DNA of 8,406 nucleotides from the NCBI GenBank assembly GCA_021815535.1, contig JAKAGL010000091.1:1-8406 (forward strand). Reading direction: 5' to 3'. Shown piece after piece: positions 5,823 through 8,406 of this stretch. This stretch comes from a bacterium (GTDB lineage Bacteria; Nitrospinota_A; UBA7883; JACRGQ01). Position 1 is the first letter of the stretch, and each line of letters starts with the position of its first letter. Made by a program: the position numbers and the translations under genes. A model generated the notes under the pieces. That model saw nothing but the letters and a program-made list of their open reading frames with translations, did not search any database and was not told the origin of the DNA.

Positions 5823-6593
5823 ATGCCAGATATAAGTAATTTTAATACCTCGCTGAAAGGGGGGGCGGTGGCCGGGAAAAGAAATATCCCATCAACGCAG
5901 TTGGCGATGCCGTTGCTGCTGCCGGAAGAAAAGCTGTACGCGCTGGACCGCTTTTATGCCGGGGTCGGAAACAGCGCCGCCCTCGCCGCCGCCCGCTCCT
6001 TCACGGGTAACAGCTCCGCCGCTTTCGTCATCGTCGGCCAACGGCAAAGCGGCAAGACGCATCTGTTGAAGGGCATTCTGCTCAATTGGAAAAAGGGGGC
6101 GTTTATCGATGCAGCCCTGTTGGCCGGATTCACGGAGCAGGATACCGCGCGGTTGTTCAGGGAGGCCGCCTCTTTTCCGCTGGTATGCATAGACAACCTG
6201 GATACAATGCCGGACCCTGAAAATTTGCACGAAGAGGTTTTTAATCTATTCAACGCCCTTAGCTCCACCGGCGGCCATATTGCGGTGGCAATGAAGGTTT
6301 CCCCCGCAAAAGCGGATATGCCCGATTACCTTTCAAGCCGGCTGTTGACCGGCATGGTGGTGACGTTGAAACGCCCCGGCGACGAAGAACGGGCGGTCAT
6401 CCTGCGGAAAATCGCGCAGGACCGGAGCATGAGCCTCACCCCGCGCGCGCTCGGTTACATCCTGGAGCGGAGCGGACGTTCCGTCGGTGACCTGTTGGCG
6501 CTTGCGGATCGCCTGGAAAAGAACCTTGTGCCGGGAAGTAAACGTATCGGTTTACAACTTTTAAAACGCGTGTTAGATTCAGAAGCATCATGA
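5823..6593 (+). CDS. Hda-like DnaA-family AAA+ ATPase with beta-clamp-binding motif
   Basis: The 256-residue product resembles Hda, which with the DNA-loaded beta clamp stimulates ATP hydrolysis by DnaA and so limits re-initiation. An N-terminal QLAMPL (26-31) matches the clamp-binding QLxLPL motif of Hda at the expected place before the AAA+ domain. Walker A is GQRQSGKT (72-79), intact, where E. coli Hda has a degenerate GKT. Walker B is LVCIDN (120-125). The sensor 1 strand is IAVAMKVSP (153-161), lacking the usual polar Ser/Thr-Asp. The Box VII region is SSRLLTG with R173 as candidate arginine finger, and sensor 2 is in GRSVGDLL (R219). No DnaA domain IV is present, so it is not DnaA. The ATG at 5823 has AAGGG 6 nt upstream; an open ATG at 5778 has poorer support. 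Its stop overlaps the next start by ATGA. Family is clear; whether it acts on DnaA is inferred. Confidence 0.82.
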   Translation: MPDISNFNTSLKGGAVAGKRNIPSTQLAMPLLLPEEKLYALDRFYAGVGNSAALAAARSFTGNSSAAFVIVGQRQSGKTHLLKGILLNWKKGAFIDAALLAGFTEQDTARLFREAASFPLVCIDNLDTMPDPENLHEEVFNLFNALSSTGGHIAVAMKVSPAKADMPDYLSSRLLTGMVVTLKRPGDEERAVILRKIAQDRSMSLTPRALGYILERSGRSVGDLLALADRLEKNLVPGSKRIGLQLLKRVLDSEAS

Positions 6594-6991
6594 TATACAG
6601 ACGTGGGGGCAAACCCGGCGGCGGTACCGACAAGCTGCACTTTATCGAATGTCCCGGTTGTGGCTGTCCCAACCGCCCCAGCGAGCAGAAATGCATGTAT
6701 TGCCAAACCGAATTGCAGGGGCCCACTGCAATGATCAAAGGGCATCTCTATCCCTACCTGAACAATATCCGCACGTTTTTCTCGTTCCAGCAGCCATCGG
6801 ATGAAGTCAATGGATGGTTGCGGTCGGGGCTCACCTTGCTGCTTGCGTCCGGTTTCATCGGGCTCGGTATAACGTTCGCCTACCGTGGCGCGAATCACGG
6901 GGGTTACTTCAACTGGACGGTCGGCGTTCTCCTACTGATCTACGGCGGCGCGGCGTTGCGCAACGCCTGGGGCGTTTTTTTCAGGAGATAA
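6590..6991 (+). CDS. Zinc-ribbon protein with two predicted membrane segments (unknown function)
   Basis: I do not recognise this 133-residue protein as a named family. A basic, glycine-rich start (MIYRRGGKPGGG) precedes a four-cysteine zinc-ribbon-like motif, CPGC (C21, C24) and CMYC (C35, C38), with C26 as an extra cysteine. After a soluble stretch (about 44-78) come two hydrophobic segments, about 80-98 (SGLTLLLASGFIGLGITFAY) and 106-123 (YFNWTVGVLLLIYGGAAL), and a basic tail ending FFRR. The expected topology is a cytoplasmic N-terminal zinc ribbon, a membrane hairpin and a cytoplasmic tail. It overlaps the Hda-like gene by 4 nt (ATGA), so the pair is probably translationally coupled, which hints at a membrane-linked partner for the ATPase (inference). 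Its 3' end overlaps the convergent memo-family gene by 11 nt and contains a terminator-like hairpin. Confidence 0.75.
   Translation: MIYRRGGKPGGGTDKLHFIECPGCGCPNRPSEQKCMYCQTELQGPTAMIKGHLYPYLNNIRTFFSFQQPSDEVNGWLRSGLTLLLASGFIGLGITFAYRGANHGGYFNWTVGVLLLIYGGAALRNAWGVFFRR
6962..6981 (+). terminator. Terminator-like hairpin within the last codons of the zinc-ribbon gene
   Basis: AACGCC (6962-6967), loop TGG, GGCGTT (6971-6976), then T residues to 6981 (a run of seven T counting two in the stem). The form is a short intrinsic terminator for plus-strand transcription. It lies just before the stop codon at 6989-6991, so release in the T-run would yield mRNA without a stop. An overlapping palindrome GGCGTTGC/GCAACGCC (6952-6967) uses the same left arm and could act as an alternative fold. 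Confidence 0.45.
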
Positions 6992-7793
6992 CGAATCCGC
7001 CGTATCCCACCACAGCGTCCCGTTTTCCTTCGATGTCCCCCGATGTGGCGTACCGTATCACCCCGAAGCTGCGCGCGCCGTTCTCACGGGCGGCGGATAC
7101 CGTTACGTACACCGGCCCCGCGCCGCAAAGCGCCTGTTCCCCCAAAGCGGTATCCAGTATTTTTTCGGGGTCCAGCGATTTTAGCGTTTCTATCATGTTG
7201 CCGTCGATGGCGCGCGCCGTTTTATCGGGCAGGTAGTGGGTCATGTCGGTGCTTGCCACAACCAGCGCGCCGGTCTCTTTTGCGGCGCGGGCGACGGCGG
7301 AGGCCAATGCCGTAAGTTTGCGCAGGTCGTGCGTGCCAACGCAGACCGGGGCGATTTTCACAGCCTGGTTTTTGGCGCGAAGGAACGGCACGATCACCTC
7401 CAGAGAGTGTTCCTGGGCATGGGCCGCGGCGTCTTCCTTCAGGTACGGGCAGTATTGCAGCAACCGCGCGCCCAACTCCCGGTCAACCGGCACTTCGCCA
7501 AACGGGAATTCCCACGCATCATGCGGGTCGAGCGCCAGTATCGCCCCGGCTCCGCGGTGGTTCGGCCCGATCAGTATCACCCGTTCCGGCACTTCTATGG
7601 ACGCAAAAACAGCCCCCGCTACATGCCCGGAGTAATACCAACCCGCGTGTGGTGAAATGGCGGCCAGCGGCCGGATGTTTCCCTGCGGCGCGTTGTTTAT
7701 ATACCCCTGCAGGTCATCCAGCAATGTTTGTGGATCGCCGGGGTAGAACATTCCCGCCACGGCGGATGGCCGGATACTGTATGAATGGTCCAT
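6981..7793 (-). CDS. MEMO1-family protein (AmmeMemoRadiSam system protein B)
   Basis: This 270-residue protein belongs to the MEMO1-like family, related in fold to extradiol-dioxygenase-type metal enzymes; the bacterial substrate is not established. Visible family features are RPSAVAGMFYP near the start, SPHAGWYYSG (H49), GPNHRG (H79), EHSLEVIVPFL (128-138), STDMTHY (181-187) and LCGAGPV (C223). H49, H79 and C223 correspond to the metal-binding His, His and Cys of human MEMO1. The frame is open for 71 further codons upstream, but those residues are unlike the family. AAAGGAG lies 5 nt before ATG 7793, which fixes the start. In many genomes this protein is encoded near AMMECR1 and radical-SAM partners; none is in the window. 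It lies 97 nt after glgA on the same strand and has a promoter-like sequence of its own. Confidence 0.9.
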   Translation of the reverse strand: MDHSYSIRPSAVAGMFYPGDPQTLLDDLQGYINNAPQGNIRPLAAISPHAGWYYSGHVAGAVFASIEVPERVILIGPNHRGAGAILALDPHDAWEFPFGEVPVDRELGARLLQYCPYLKEDAAAHAQEHSLEVIVPFLRAKNQAVKIAPVCVGTHDLRKLTALASAVARAAKETGALVVASTDMTHYLPDKTARAIDGNMIETLKSLDPEKILDTALGEQALCGAGPVYVTVSAARENGARSFGVIRYATSGDIEGKRDAVVGYGGFVIS

Positions 7794-7832
7794 GGCGACT
7801 CCTTTCGGCCCACGCTCAAAGTACCTGTTTCC

Positions 7833-7861
7833 ACCATACGTCCGCAAAACGGTTTTGTAAA
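7833..7861 (-). promoter_or_regulatory. Candidate promoter with embedded palindrome upstream of the MEMO-family gene
   Basis: On the minus strand TTTACA (7861-7856, 5/6) and TATGGT (7838-7833, 4/6) are separated by exactly 17 nt. Transcription would start near 7826, giving a leader of about 33 nt. The spacer contains the palindrome CAAAAC-N-GTTTTG (7845-7857), overlapping the end of the -35 box, where a repressor could bind. Promoter is moderately supported; the operator is speculative. Confidence 0.4.
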
Positions 7862-7890
7862 GCTTGCGGCGGGATCGGGGGAAGGAGTGG

Positions 7891-8406
7891 TTATACGAGG
7901 GTGCGGTAGAGCGCCAAGTACCGTTCAGCGCTTTTGCGCCATGAATGATCCTCGGCCATTCCATTTTGAACAATGCGGTTCCACTCCTTTTTATTGCCAA
8001 AGGCATTGACCGCCTTTTTTAGCGCCGCGACAAACGCTTGTGGCGTGGCGGCTTTGAACAGGAAGCCATTCCCTTTCTTGCCGGCCGATTGCCAATTTAC
8101 CACCGTATCAGCCAGCCCGCCGGTCGCCCGCACCACCGGCACCGTGCCGTAACGCAGTGAGTACATCTGGTTCAGTCCGCACGGCTCGAAATGCGACGGC
8201 ATCAGGAAGATATCGCTTCCCGCCTCGATCAGGTGGGCTAACCCTTCATCGTAACCGAGGGCGAGCCCTACCCGGCCCGGATACTTTTTAGCTAACGCCT
8301 GAAGGCTGTTTTCGTATTTAAGCTGGCCGGTGCCGAGTATTATCAGGGTGATATCCAGCTTCATCAGTTCTTTTTCCGCTGCGGTGATAAGGTCGAACCC
8401 CTTAGA
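7891..8406 (-). CDS. glgA: Glycogen synthase, C-terminal part (partial at right edge)
   Basis: GlgA transfers glucose from ADP-glucose to growing alpha-1,4-glucan chains in the cytoplasm. The 171 codons visible are the end of the second Rossmann (GT-B) domain; the rest lies beyond 8406. Reading from the edge, SKGFDLI is followed by the strand LIILGTG, and GYDEGLAHLIEAGSDIFLMPS leads into the hallmark FEPCGLNQMYSLRYGTVPVVRATGGLADTV, with the conserved Glu of the GT5 active site in FEPCG. GFLF and a C-terminal helix ending SAERYLALYRTLV complete the protein, which stops at TAA 7893-7891. This matches the end of bacterial GlgA (GT5) rather than GlgM or a sucrose synthase. No other glycogen gene is in the window. 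Confidence 0.94.
   Translation of the reverse strand, partial: SKGFDLITAAEKELMKLDITLIILGTGQLKYENSLQALAKKYPGRVGLALGYDEGLAHLIEAGSDIFLMPSHFEPCGLNQMYSLRYGTVPVVRATGGLADTVVNWQSAGKKGNGFLFKAATPQAFVAALKKAVNAFGNKKEWNRIVQNGMAEDHSWRKSAERYLALYRTLV

Noticed and set aside
7794..8006. N-terminal extension of the MEMO-family protein by 71 codons
   Set aside because: The extension overlaps glgA, is unlike the family, and a strong AAAGGAG precedes ATG 7793.
1..8406. CRISPR array, tRNA, rRNA, insertion sequence, attachment site or replication origin
   Set aside because: No spaced identical repeats, cloverleaf, transposase, terminal inverted repeats or DnaA-box cluster were seen.

Overview
The window is GC-rich, gene-dense bacterial chromosome. 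All eight genes look like housekeeping or conserved accessory functions. I see no transposase, phage gene, CRISPR array, tRNA or rRNA. A MutL with the endonuclease motifs, a split AccB/AccC biotin carboxylase, a lipobox-bearing TPR protein and an Hda-like DnaA-family ATPase with a clamp-binding motif suggest a Gram-negative bacterium. It resembles the Desulfobacterota/Nitrospinota/Proteobacteria neighbourhood, but the sequence does not fix the phylum.

Layout from right to left. Positions 8406-7891 (minus) hold the C-terminal third of glycogen synthase GlgA, cut by the window edge. Positions 7793-6981 (minus) hold a MEMO1/AmmeMemoRadiSam-B family protein behind a reasonable sigma70-like promoter that contains a palindrome. 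Positions 5823-6991 form a two-gene plus-strand unit: an Hda-like AAA+ protein, then a translationally coupled zinc-ribbon protein with two membrane segments. A terminator-like hairpin lies inside the last codons of the second gene. From about 5747 down to position 1, a minus-strand block reads mutL, efp, accB, accC, then a long ORF open at the left edge. accB and accC (biotin carboxyl carrier and biotin carboxylase of acetyl-CoA carboxylase) follow efp, a common bacterial gene order.

The most unusual object is the left-most ORF (1107 to beyond 1). One uninterrupted reading frame carries a DciA/DUF721 domain (replicative helicase loader family), then a hydrophobic segment ending in a lipobox-like MAAC, then at least five TPR repeats. 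It is either a true DciA-TPR fusion, a nested two-product gene with an internal start at 732, or two genes joined by loss of a stop. Other points worth attention are an EF-P whose loop-tip lysine position is Asn (PGNKR), the Hda-like/membrane zinc-ribbon pair, and several hairpins between genes.

Taken together, the window links replication control (DciA-like, Hda-like), mismatch repair (MutL), translation of polyproline stretches (EF-P), fatty-acid initiation (AccB/AccC) and glycogen synthesis (GlgA). Only efp-accB-accC and the Hda-like/zinc-ribbon pair look like tight operons.
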